Shown here: positions 1 to 5,928 of the stretch, piece by piece | Numbering within the stretch: position 1 is the stretch's first letter | Layout: every line of letters begins with the position of its first letter | NCBI GenBank assembly: GCA_913062865.1 | Contig: CAJXWO010000025.1 | Coordinates: 1 to 37,607, forward strand | Length of the DNA stretch: 37,607 nt | Reading direction: 5' to 3' | Origin: an uncultured Paracoccaceae bacterium | GTDB lineage: Bacteria; Pseudomonadota; Alphaproteobacteria; Rhodobacterales; Rhodobacteraceae | Translations under genes and position numbers: made by a program | The notes under the pieces: model-generated | What the model saw: only the letters and a program-made list of their open reading frames with translations | Database searches by the model: none | What the model was told of the DNA's origin: nothing

Positions 1-41
1 GCCACGATGGAGAAATTGCGGATGCGCGAGAGCTCTGTCAT
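1..41 (-). CDS. lepA: Elongation factor 4 (LepA), first 14 codons only
   Basis: Read on the minus strand from the ATG at 41, the sequence encodes MTELSRIRNFSIVA and runs off the window. This is the highly conserved N-terminus of the ribosome back-translocating GTPase EF4/LepA, which in the family continues into the P-loop (AHIDHGKS). Only the extreme N-terminus is present, so no functional motif can be checked. The gene is divergent from the lipoprotein gene at 197, with 155 bases between them. The recognition rests on a short but characteristic string. Confidence 0.82.
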   Translation of the reverse strand, partial: MTELSRIRNFSIV

Positions 42-196
42 GACGGGTGATATGAGCGGGAAACCCGCCCCGGTCAAGCGTCCACACGGTCCGCCTACAC
101 ATGGCAGTGAATTGAAAAAACCGCGGCAATCGGGCACAACCGGACAAACGATCAGGCCGCCCCGGCACAGGGGCCAGATGCAAGACAGGCAGAGCG

Positions 197-532
197 ATGC
201 GACAGGTGATCCTTTTGGGACTGGTGTTGGTACTGGTTGGGTGCGGCGGACGCCCCGCGCCGGAGCGGGTTAGCGTTACCCGGCTGGCGAGCGGACCGAT
301 CAACGCGGCCTGCCTGGGCTCGGACCGGCGCGCGCGCAGCCGCGAGCTATGCGGGTGTATCCAGGCGGTTGCCAATACCAGGCTCAGCCGATCCGACCAG
401 CGCCTGGCCGCAAGTTTCTACCAGGATCCGCAAAAGGCGCAGGACATCCGGCAATCGGACCGGGCCAGCGATGAAAGCTTCTGGCAGCGGTATCGTGCCT
501 ATGCGGAGTCGGCGGAACGGATCTGCGGCTGA
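197..532 (+). CDS. Small lipoprotein with conserved cysteines
   Basis: The protein has 111 residues. It starts with a short charged end and a hydrophobic stretch closing with a lipobox (LVGC, Cys16), so it is predicted to be lipid-anchored after signal peptidase II cleavage. The mature part carries a conserved-looking block with the cysteines of AAC, LCGC and the terminal ICG. Similar small lipoproteins are common in Rhodobacteraceae; some databases label them 'arginine transporter', which nothing in the sequence supports. The function is unknown. The gene ends four bases before the convergent LysR gene. Confidence 0.72.
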   Translation: MRQVILLGLVLVLVGCGGRPAPERVSVTRLASGPINAACLGSDRRARSRELCGCIQAVANTRLSRSDQRLAASFYQDPQKAQDIRQSDRASDESFWQRYRAYAESAERICG

Positions 533-536
533 GATA

Positions 537-1475
537 TCACGCCTCGGACGTGACCAGCCCTGACAGCTCATCGCGGATCGCGTCGCGCGCCACCGCGGCG
601 ATCCGCTCGAACCGGGCCTCCTTGCCCGATGTGCTGCGCCAGACCAGCCCGATGGACCGGTCGAAGCGTCTGCGGCGGAAATCGATCACTGTCAGATCGC
701 TTTCCGTCGACCGTATTTCGGAGCGGACATACAGTGACGGCAAGATCGCTATGCCCATCCCCATGGCCGCCATCTGCCGCACCGCATCCAGGCTCGTGCC
801 TTCGTAATCCTCGCGCAGGCGGGCCCCCACATCGGCGCAAAGCGCGGCGATCTGCCCGTGCAGCGCATAGGCAGGGCTGAGCGAAAGGATGTCCTGCTGA
901 TCCAGATCGGAAGGGTCGAGCCAGGCGCGCCCGGCCAAGGCATGATCGCGCGCCATGACCAGACGCAGGGGTTCGCGGAACAGCCGGCGCACCTCGGTTC
1001 CTTCGAGGCCGACGGGCAGTTGCACAAGGATCAGGTCATGCAGGCCTGCCATCAGGTCTTCGCGCAGGGCCCGGGGCGGCCCCTCTCGAATGACCAGTTT
1101 CAGATCTGGATGACTGCGGTGCAGACGCCGCGCGAGACCCGGCAGGAAATAGGGCCCGATCGTGGGTGTGGAGCCAAGCCGTATCGTCCCGGCGATGCCG
1201 CTGCGATAGGCCTCTGCCGCATCGACCAGCCCGCCCATTTCGGCCAGCACACGGCGGGCGCGTTCCAGCACGTCGCGTCCCTCGGGCGACAGGACAGCGC
1301 CTTTGCGTCCGCGCTCCACCAGCCTTAGGCGCAACAGTGCCTCCAGGTTCGATATTTGTTGGCTTAGAGACGCCTGTGCGATCCCCAGCCGCTGGGCGGC
1401 CCGTCCGTAATGCCCGGTTTCGGCAAGGGTCACGAAATAACGCAACTGTTTCAGTGTCGGTGTGTCTTGCGTCAC
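537..1475 (-). CDS. OxyR-like LysR-family transcriptional regulator
   Basis: A DNA-binding regulator of 312 residues with an N-terminal winged helix-turn-helix (about 5-65, including the QRLGIAQASLSQQI recognition region) and a LysR substrate domain. The effector domain resembles OxyR: TIGPYFLPGL, and EGTSLDAVRQM followed by GIAILP, align without gaps to E. coli OxyR. In that alignment the peroxidatic Cys199 is Ala (residue 204 here), while the resolving Cys208 is kept (Cys213), so classical peroxide sensing is doubtful. I chose the GTG at 1475 because a near-perfect Shine-Dalgarno (AGAGGTGA) lies just ahead of it; that sequence overlaps the alternative upstream GTG at 1481. A dyad 21 bases upstream may be its own operator. 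Confidence 0.88.
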   Translation of the reverse strand: MTQDTPTLKQLRYFVTLAETGHYGRAAQRLGIAQASLSQQISNLEALLRLRLVERGRKGAVLSPEGRDVLERARRVLAEMGGLVDAAEAYRSGIAGTIRLGSTPTIGPYFLPGLARRLHRSHPDLKLVIREGPPRALREDLMAGLHDLILVQLPVGLEGTEVRRLFREPLRLVMARDHALAGRAWLDPSDLDQQDILSLSPAYALHGQIAALCADVGARLREDYEGTSLDAVRQMAAMGMGIAILPSLYVRSEIRSTESDLTVIDFRRRRFDRSIGLVWRSTSGKEARFERIAAVARDAIRDELSGLVTSEA

Positions 1476-1495
1476 GGTCACCTCTTTGTTCGGAA

Positions 1496-1517
1496 AATCC
1501 GATCAAAAAATCAGATT
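1496..1517. promoter_or_regulatory. Imperfect dyad, candidate LysR operator
   Basis: AATCCGAT and ATCAGATT form an inverted repeat with one mismatch around an A-rich six-base centre. It lies 21 bases upstream of the LysR start codon and about 90 bases before the divergent small gene at 1607, where autoregulatory LysR sites usually lie. Binding is inferred. Confidence 0.4.
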
Positions 1518-1606
1518 GGCGCATATGGAGCCAAAGACAAGGGGACCCCATGTCATTTGGGCGTTCGGATAGGCCGCCGCAGAACGCAAGCTGAACGGAG
1601 AAACAT

Positions 1607-1834
1607 ATGACGTTGCATTTCACATCCAGAGACCACTCCGTGCGGGCCCGCATCAAGGCCTTGCACGACCGTCACGCACTTCTGGATGCGCAGCTTCATG
1701 ACGAGGAGCGTCGCGCAGCTCCGGATGCGGCACGGGTGCGGTCTCTCAAACGGCGCAAGCTGCGGCTGAAGGACGAGATTGCCCACCACACACGCGCAGC
1801 CCTCGGTGGCGCACCGATCCAGCAAGGAGCCTGA
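1607..1834 (+). CDS. YdcH-family (DUF465) small protein
   Basis: A 75-residue, highly charged protein. The central part (VRARIKALHDRHALLDAQL ... RVRSLKRRKLRLKDEI) matches the short helical hairpin of the YdcH/DUF465 family, whose members are small cytoplasmic proteins of unknown function, common and often multi-copy in alphaproteobacteria. A good ribosome-binding site (GGAG, seven bases ahead of the ATG) sets the start. It is followed after three bases by another small gene whose Shine-Dalgarno lies inside this gene's 3' end, so the two are probably translated together. The LysR gene is divergent. Confidence 0.78.
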   Translation: MTLHFTSRDHSVRARIKALHDRHALLDAQLHDEERRAAPDAARVRSLKRRKLRLKDEIAHHTRAALGGAPIQQGA

Positions 1835-1837
1835 GCC

Positions 1838-2041
1838 ATGGAGAATCCCAAGACACCCTCACCCTGGATGACGCCGGTTGATCTGATGACCGCCGGGCGG
1901 GTCTTTCAAAGCAGCGATCTTGACGAGCTGTCAGAAGCGCTGACCGACGGCATCCCGGCGCGCAATCGGGCCGGGTCAGGTGTGGTGGTCCAGGTGGTGA
2001 CGCACCCGGCGGGCGGTCACTTTCCAGATCGCGCGGCCTGA
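1838..2041 (+). CDS. Hypothetical small protein downstream of the YdcH-like gene
   Basis: A 67-residue protein with no family I recognise. It has a hydrophilic N-terminus with several prolines, a middle rich in Asp and Glu (SSDLDELSEALTDG) and a short hydrophobic strand (GVVVQVVTH). There is no signal peptide or membrane segment. A strong AAGGAG precedes the ATG and overlaps the end of the upstream gene, which argues that it is really translated. A bidirectional hairpin follows the stop. Confidence 0.55.
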   Translation: MENPKTPSPWMTPVDLMTAGRVFQSSDLDELSEALTDGIPARNRAGSGVVVQVVTHPAGGHFPDRAA

Positions 2042-2051
2042 CGCCCCACAG

Positions 2052-2078
2052 CCGCAGCGGGCCGGGGTCGCGCTGCGG
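2052..2078. terminator. Hairpin between convergent genes
   Basis: CCGCAGCG pairs perfectly with CGCTGCGG across an 11-base loop. It fills the gap between the small gene ending at 2041 and the phosphatase gene ending at 2080 on the other strand. There is no T run, so factor-independent termination is only a reasonable guess. Confidence 0.4.
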
Positions 2079-2079
2079 A

Positions 2080-2514
2080 TCAGCCCATCCGGGCCACCCA
2101 ATCCGCAGCGCCCCATTCGATAAGGTCCAGCGCCTCTTCGAAATCGCGGGTGAAATAGGGATCGGGCACCTCGTCAAAGGATTCATGCGCCTCAAGAAAT
2201 AGATGCACCGGCGTGGTGTTCCCCGCTGGCCGCAACGCCTCCAGATCCCGCCTGTTCGCTTCGTCCATGGCCAGAATAAGGTCGAAACGCTCGCAATCCA
2301 GCGTGCAGACCTGCCGCGCGCGCAAGGAGGACAGGTCATAGCCCCGGGCCTGGGCTGCGTCCTGCATCGGGCCGTACGGTGGCTTGCCTACATGCCAGTC
2401 GCCCGTGCCCGCGCTGTCGATCTCGGCCCGCGCACCCAGCCGCGCACGCAGCACCCCTTCGGCGGTGGGGGAGCGGCAGATATTGCCAAGGCAGACGCAG
2501 AGAATGCGGGTCAT
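2080..2514 (-). CDS. Low-molecular-weight protein tyrosine phosphatase
   Basis: A 144-residue cytoplasmic phosphatase that hydrolyses phosphotyrosine through a cysteinyl-phosphate intermediate. The P-loop CLGNICRS (Cys8 to Arg14-Ser15) is at the N-terminus and the general-acid aspartate is in the DPYF motif (Asp118), both in the positions expected for the family, and the length is normal. Some bacterial members act on exopolysaccharide tyrosine kinases; nothing here shows the substrate. The gene is divergent from the sirtuin gene, with 109 bases between the two start codons. Confidence 0.92.
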   Translation of the reverse strand: MTRILCVCLGNICRSPTAEGVLRARLGARAEIDSAGTGDWHVGKPPYGPMQDAAQARGYDLSSLRARQVCTLDCERFDLILAMDEANRRDLEALRPAGNTTPVHLFLEAHESFDEVPDPYFTRDFEEALDLIEWGAADWVARMG

Positions 2515-2529
2515 GGGCGATGTCCTGTG

Positions 2530-2551
2530 CTTCTTTCTGGTTCAAATACCC
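2530..2551 (-). repeat. Copy of a short dispersed intergenic motif (GTATTT...AGAAAGAAG)
   Basis: On the minus strand this reads GGGTATTTGAACCAGAAAGA followed by AG, just upstream of the phosphatase start. A related string lies next to argD at 10863. I recall similar strings between many Rhodobacteraceae genes. The function is unknown. Confidence 0.3.
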
Positions 2552-2623
2552 AAAGACCGGCTGGCGGGCCAGCCTGACCGTTCGGGTCTGGGCAGACAGG
2601 GGGCACCCGGCTACCCTGCCCCC

Positions 2624-3319
2624 ATGAAACGCATCGTTTTACTGACCGGGGCTGGCATCTCGGCCGAAAGCGGGCTGGGCACCTTTCGCGACGAAGGCGG
2701 GCTTTGGTCCCAGCACCGAATCGAGGATGTGGCGACGCCCGAGGGCTTCGCCCGCGATCCCGCGCTGGTCCACGGCTTCTACAACGCGCGTCGGGCGCAG
2801 GCACGGTGGGCACGCCCCAACCCCGCTCACAAGGCGCTGGGGCGCTTGCAGCAAGCCTGGGGGCCCGAGACCGTTCAGATCGTCACGCAGAACGTCGACA
2901 GCCTGCACGAAGCGGGCGGCGCATCCCGTGTATGGCATATGCATGGCCAGCTCGACCGGGCGCTTTGCGCAGATTGCGGCCACCGCTGGGACGCACCCAG
3001 TGAAATGGCACCCGACGATCACTGCCCACGCTGCCGCGCCCCGGCCACACGCCCCGACGTGGTCTGGTTCGGAGAGATCCCCTATCACATGGTCCTGATC
3101 TGGGAGATGCTGCGCGATGCCGATCTCTTCGTGTCGATCGGCACCTCTGGCAACGTCTACCCCGCCGCCGCATTCGCGCAAGACGCCGCGCGGACGGGCG
3201 CCCAGACCCTGGAGCTCAATCTCGAACGCTCGGCCATCTCGGATAATTTCGACAACACGCGTCTGGGCAAAGCCAGCGACCTTGTCCCGGCCTGGGTGGA
3301 CGACCTTCTGGGGGGATAG
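2624..3319 (+). CDS. cobB: NAD-dependent protein deacylase, CobB-type sirtuin
   Basis: This 231-residue sirtuin removes acyl groups from protein lysines using NAD. It shows the NAD-binding GAGIS (9-13), the QNVD motif (89-92), the catalytic histidine of HMHG (His107) and four zinc cysteines in two CxxC pairs (115/118 and 134/137). Tyr53 and Arg56 (YNAR) match the residues that in E. coli CobB and human SIRT5 bind succinyl- and malonyl-lysine, so desuccinylase activity is likely. I chose the ATG at 2624 because family proteins start directly with the Rossmann strand (KRIVLLTGAG); the open frame extends further upstream without homology. Confidence 0.93.
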   Translation: MKRIVLLTGAGISAESGLGTFRDEGGLWSQHRIEDVATPEGFARDPALVHGFYNARRAQARWARPNPAHKALGRLQQAWGPETVQIVTQNVDSLHEAGGASRVWHMHGQLDRALCADCGHRWDAPSEMAPDDHCPRCRAPATRPDVVWFGEIPYHMVLIWEMLRDADLFVSIGTSGNVYPAAAFAQDAARTGAQTLELNLERSAISDNFDNTRLGKASDLVPAWVDDLLGG

Positions 3320-3322
3320 CCC

Positions 3323-3341
3323 CCGGCGGTCGCGCCGCCGG
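3323..3341. terminator. GC-rich hairpin between convergent genes
   Basis: A perfect 7-bp stem, CCGGCGG and CCGCCGG around TCGCG, lies between the sirtuin gene and the copper-chaperone gene, which end toward each other. It has no T tract. It could serve both strands. Confidence 0.45.
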
Positions 3342-3353
3342 AGGCCTGTCTCA

Positions 3354-3869
3354 TCAGTTGCTGGGCGCCATATCGCCGTGGTTCATGTGACCATCGCCCA
3401 TGCCGTGCTGCATCTGGCCGCCATGCATCGGCTTGCGCTCCAGATCCACGGGGATCTGCACGGTCACATCGCCCGCCTGTTCGAAGGTCAGCGTCACATC
3501 GACCATATCGCCATGGTCAAGCTCGCGGGTGAGGCCCAGGAACATGACGTGATCGCCGCCGCGCGCCAGCGCATGGCTGCCGCCTGCGGGGATAACAAAG
3601 CCTTCTTCGACCTCGATCATCCGCATCACGCCCATATCGTCTTCCTTGTGGGTGTGCAGCTCGACCTTTTCGGCCACGTCCGAAGAGGCCGCGACAAGCC
3701 GGTCATCGGCACCGGCTGCGTTCTCGATCACCATGAAAGCCGCGCCGCTTTTCGCCATCATGGACGACACGCGGGCATAGGGATCGTTGATCGTGATACC
3801 GGCGGCAAAGGCCGGGATTGCGGTCAGGGTTGCGGCGACGGCCGCGAAAAGGGTGGTCTTGATCGACAT
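3354..3869 (-). CDS. Periplasmic copper chaperone, PCu(A)C family
   Basis: A 171-residue protein with a cleavable signal peptide (about 1-22, ending AFA) followed by a cupredoxin-like PCu(A)C domain. The His/Met copper site is visible as His72/His74, Met82/Met84 and H107xM109. The C-terminal tail (about 146-171) is unusually rich in His and Met (MHGGQMQHGMGDGHMNHGDM) and probably adds copper sites. The family delivers Cu(I) to the CuA or CuB centre of cytochrome oxidase in the periplasm. The gene lies 81 bases downstream of a small membrane-anchored gene on the same strand; the two probably form an operon. Confidence 0.92.
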   Translation of the reverse strand: MSIKTTLFAAVAATLTAIPAFAAGITINDPYARVSSMMAKSGAAFMVIENAAGADDRLVAASSDVAEKVELHTHKEDDMGVMRMIEVEEGFVIPAGGSHALARGGDHVMFLGLTRELDHGDMVDVTLTFEQAGDVTVQIPVDLERKPMHGGQMQHGMGDGHMNHGDMAPSN

Positions 3870-3950
3870 ATCGTTTGTCCTGTCTGAAAAGGGATCATGA
3901 GTGGCGCAGGCAGCCCGAAGACCATCAAACAGCGCCGTCTGGAAGCGATC

Positions 3951-4295
3951 CTAGACAGGGGGGCCTCTGGCCGAGGGCGACAAGGCCGGCCGCGAGATGT
4001 GACCAGCGGCATGATCGGCAAACACTTGCACCGTCAGCCCGGCATCCCGCAGTGGCATGACCCCGGATGCGTCGACCGCAACAAGCAGCGACATCACGCA
4101 ATCGGGACAGATATGCGGAGGGCCGGTCGGGGTGCCGGTCTCGTCAAGACGCACCGTCACGGGGCCGGTGCCCGTGCAGATCACCATCTCGCCCGTGGCA
4201 TCGGGCATGGTGCGCACCGTCGCCATGACCTGTCCGGTCAGGACAACGATCGCCACAAGGGCATAGGCAATCAAGGCGCGCATCCGCATCAGCAT
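3951..4295 (-). CDS. Small membrane-anchored protein, DUF2946-like
   Basis: A protein of about 114 residues with an N-terminal hydrophobic segment (ALIAYALVAIVVLTG) that is a signal anchor or signal peptide, then a soluble part with ICTGTG and a PHICPDC motif. The pattern of a hydrophobic start, ICTG and a CPxC/CPDC pair resembles DUF2946, a family often found beside copper genes. The copper chaperone gene immediately downstream supports a metal-related role. The start is uncertain: three in-frame ATGs (4295, 4289, 4283) stand close together and no clear ribosome-binding site decides between them. The upstream extension of the open frame lacks homology. Confidence 0.62.
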   Translation of the reverse strand: MLMRMRALIAYALVAIVVLTGQVMATVRTMPDATGEMVICTGTGPVTVRLDETGTPTGPPHICPDCVMSLLVAVDASGVMPLRDAGLTVQVFADHAAGHISRPALSPSARGPPV

Positions 4296-4334
4296 GGGGG
4301 AGATATACGCATCTCGATCACCACGAAGCACGCG

Positions 4335-4372
4335 ACAAAACGAAACAGCCCCGTCCACCGGGGACGAGGCTG
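4335..4372 (-). terminator. Rho-independent terminator after rpmB
   Basis: On the minus strand a stem of about 10 bp (AGCCTCGTCC with GGACGGGGCT, one G-T pair) is followed by TTTCGTTTTG. It sits 23 bases after the rpmB stop and ends that transcript before the DUF2946-like gene. Confidence 0.72.
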
Positions 4373-4394
4373 CTCATTGTCGATGAGAAAGGGA

Positions 4395-4685
4395 TCAGGC
4401 CTGCGGAGCCTGTGCCTTGGCAATCTCTTTCTTGACCTTCAGCGCGCGGTCCGACAGCGCGGCATCCTTGGCCTTGGCCAGGAAGCGATCCAGCCCGCCA
4501 CGATGGTCGACGCTCCGCAGGGCCGCGGCCGAGATGCGCAGCTTGATGCCGCGGTTCAGGGCTTCGGACTGCAGGGTCACATCGTTCAGGTTCGGCAGAT
4601 ACCGGCGCTTGGTCTTGTTGTTGGCGTGGCTGACATTGTTGCCAACCATCGGCCGTTTCCCGGTCAGTTCGCACACACGCGACAT
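4395..4685 (-). CDS. rpmB: 50S ribosomal protein L28
   Basis: A 96-residue protein of the L28 family. The N-terminus [20 protein letters not shown] is the family signature, followed by [11 protein letters not shown] and a basic C-terminal half. The length is normal for the alphaproteobacterial form, which is longer than the E. coli protein. It is a structural component of the large ribosomal subunit. The gene is monocistronic, bounded upstream by a hairpin after meaB and downstream by a T-tailed terminator. Confidence 0.97.
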   Translation of the reverse strand: MSRVCELTGKRPMVGNNVSHANNKTKRRYLPNLNDVTLQSEALNRGIKLRISAAALRSVDHRGGLDRFLAKAKDAALSDRALKVKKEIAKAQAPQA

Positions 4686-4730
4686 GTGGTCATCCTCGTC
4701 AGATCTGGTCCGGGCAATCGGCCCGAAAAC

Positions 4731-4760
4731 GGATAAAGGGCGCTACGCCATGCAGCGCCC
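4731..4760 (-). terminator. Hairpin between meaB and rpmB
   Basis: On the minus strand GGGCGCT pairs perfectly with AGCGCCC around a nine-base loop and is followed by TTTATCC. It lies 52 bases after the meaB stop. A TTGACA directly precedes the stem, so part of the rpmB promoter may overlap it. Confidence 0.5.
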
Positions 4761-4811
4761 TGTCAAATTCGTTCGGTGTCTTTAGGCAGAGTCGCAAAGC
4801 CCGTCAAGGGG

Positions 4812-5825
4812 TCACGTCCCCTGGGCCCCTTTTTCGACCTCCGTCGCCAGGTCGAGGCCCAGATGCCCCAGCATATCAGCCGCCGCGCCCGCCGGCGTCG
4901 CAAGGCCCTCTGCCACGTCCGCTCCAAGCCGCTCCATCTCGGCCCGGGCCGGTCCGGTGGCAAGCCGGGCCAGCAGACCTTGCCGCACCTCTTCCTCGAA
5001 CCAGAACCGCGCCTGGTCCGCGCGGCGAGCGGCGAAATGCCCGGTCTCGCGCCGCCAGTCGGTGAGCGCGGTCATCTCGTCCCACGCGGTGGCAAGCCCG
5101 TCCTCCTCCAGCGCCGACACCGTCATCGCCTTTGGAAACCCTTCCGGATCCTGGGGCCGCTTGCGCAAGAGCCGCAGCGCACCCGCGTAATCCGCACAGG
5201 TCCGCATCGCGGCCGGCTTCAGATCGCCATCGGCCTTGTTCACGAGGATGAGGTCCGCAATCTCCATGATGCCCCGCTTGACGCCCTGCAGCTCGTCCCC
5301 GCCCGCAGGTGCCAGCAGCAGCACAAAAAGATCCGCCATCTCGGCCACCATGGTCTCGGACTGGCCCACGCCCACGGTTTCGATCAGAACCACCTCGAAC
5401 CCGGCCGCCTCGCACAGGGCAACCGCCTCGCGCGTGCGGCGGGCGACACCGCCCAGATGGGACTGGCTGGGCGAGGGGCGGATAAAGGCGTCGGGGTCGC
5501 GCGACAGCCGGTCCATGCGGGTCTTGTCGCCAAGTATAGACCCGCCCGACCGCGTGCTCGACGGGTCCACGGCCAAAACCGCGACCTTGAGCCCCTGCCC
5601 GGTCAGCATCATGCCGAAGCTCTCGATAAAGGTCGATTTGCCCACGCCCGGCGTGCCGGACAGGCCTATGCGCAGCGCCTGCCGCCCGGTATGCTTGAGC
5701 CGCTCCAAGAGCTCTGTGGCCTGCGCGCGGTGGTCGGCCCGGCTGCTCTCCACCAGCGTGATGGCGCGGGCCAGCGCGCGGCGGTCCCCGCTGGAGACCC
5801 GTTCGGCAAGCTCGGCGATGTCCAT
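4812..5825 (-). CDS. meaB: Methylmalonyl-CoA mutase-associated GTPase MeaB
   Basis: A 337-residue G3E-family GTPase that protects and reactivates the B12-dependent methylmalonyl-CoA mutase. It shows the P-loop GTPGVGKST (57-65), the DPSS motif (87-90), the ETVGVGQSE switch region and the NKAD base-recognition motif. The ATG at 5825 follows a purine-rich AAGGG stretch and gives the usual family start; the open frame continues upstream into the divergent hrpB region without homology. The mutase is not in the window, but the epimerase of the same pathway (mce) lies at 30.9-31.3 kb. Confidence 0.94.
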   Translation of the reverse strand: MDIAELAERVSSGDRRALARAITLVESSRADHRAQATELLERLKHTGRQALRIGLSGTPGVGKSTFIESFGMMLTGQGLKVAVLAVDPSSTRSGGSILGDKTRMDRLSRDPDAFIRPSPSQSHLGGVARRTREAVALCEAAGFEVVLIETVGVGQSETMVAEMADLFVLLLAPAGGDELQGVKRGIMEIADLILVNKADGDLKPAAMRTCADYAGALRLLRKRPQDPEGFPKAMTVSALEEDGLATAWDEMTALTDWRRETGHFAARRADQARFWFEEEVRQGLLARLATGPARAEMERLGADVAEGLATPAGAAADMLGHLGLDLATEVEKGAQGT

Positions 5826-5928
5826 GCCTTGTCCCTTCCGCTTTCGCTCTGATGTTCTGCCCTGTCCCGACCGGGGAAGTCCAGACGCGCGATGGACGAA
5901 GCGGGACGGTTCGACGATAACGGCGCCG

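Noticed and set aside
112-140. TTGAAA with CACAAC as a promoter for the lipoprotein gene
   Set aside because: The -10 matches only three of six positions; it is too weak to support.
7-273. An 88-codon frame at the left edge
   Set aside because: It overlaps the lepA start and the lipoprotein gene and is low-complexity and basic, with no ribosome-binding site.
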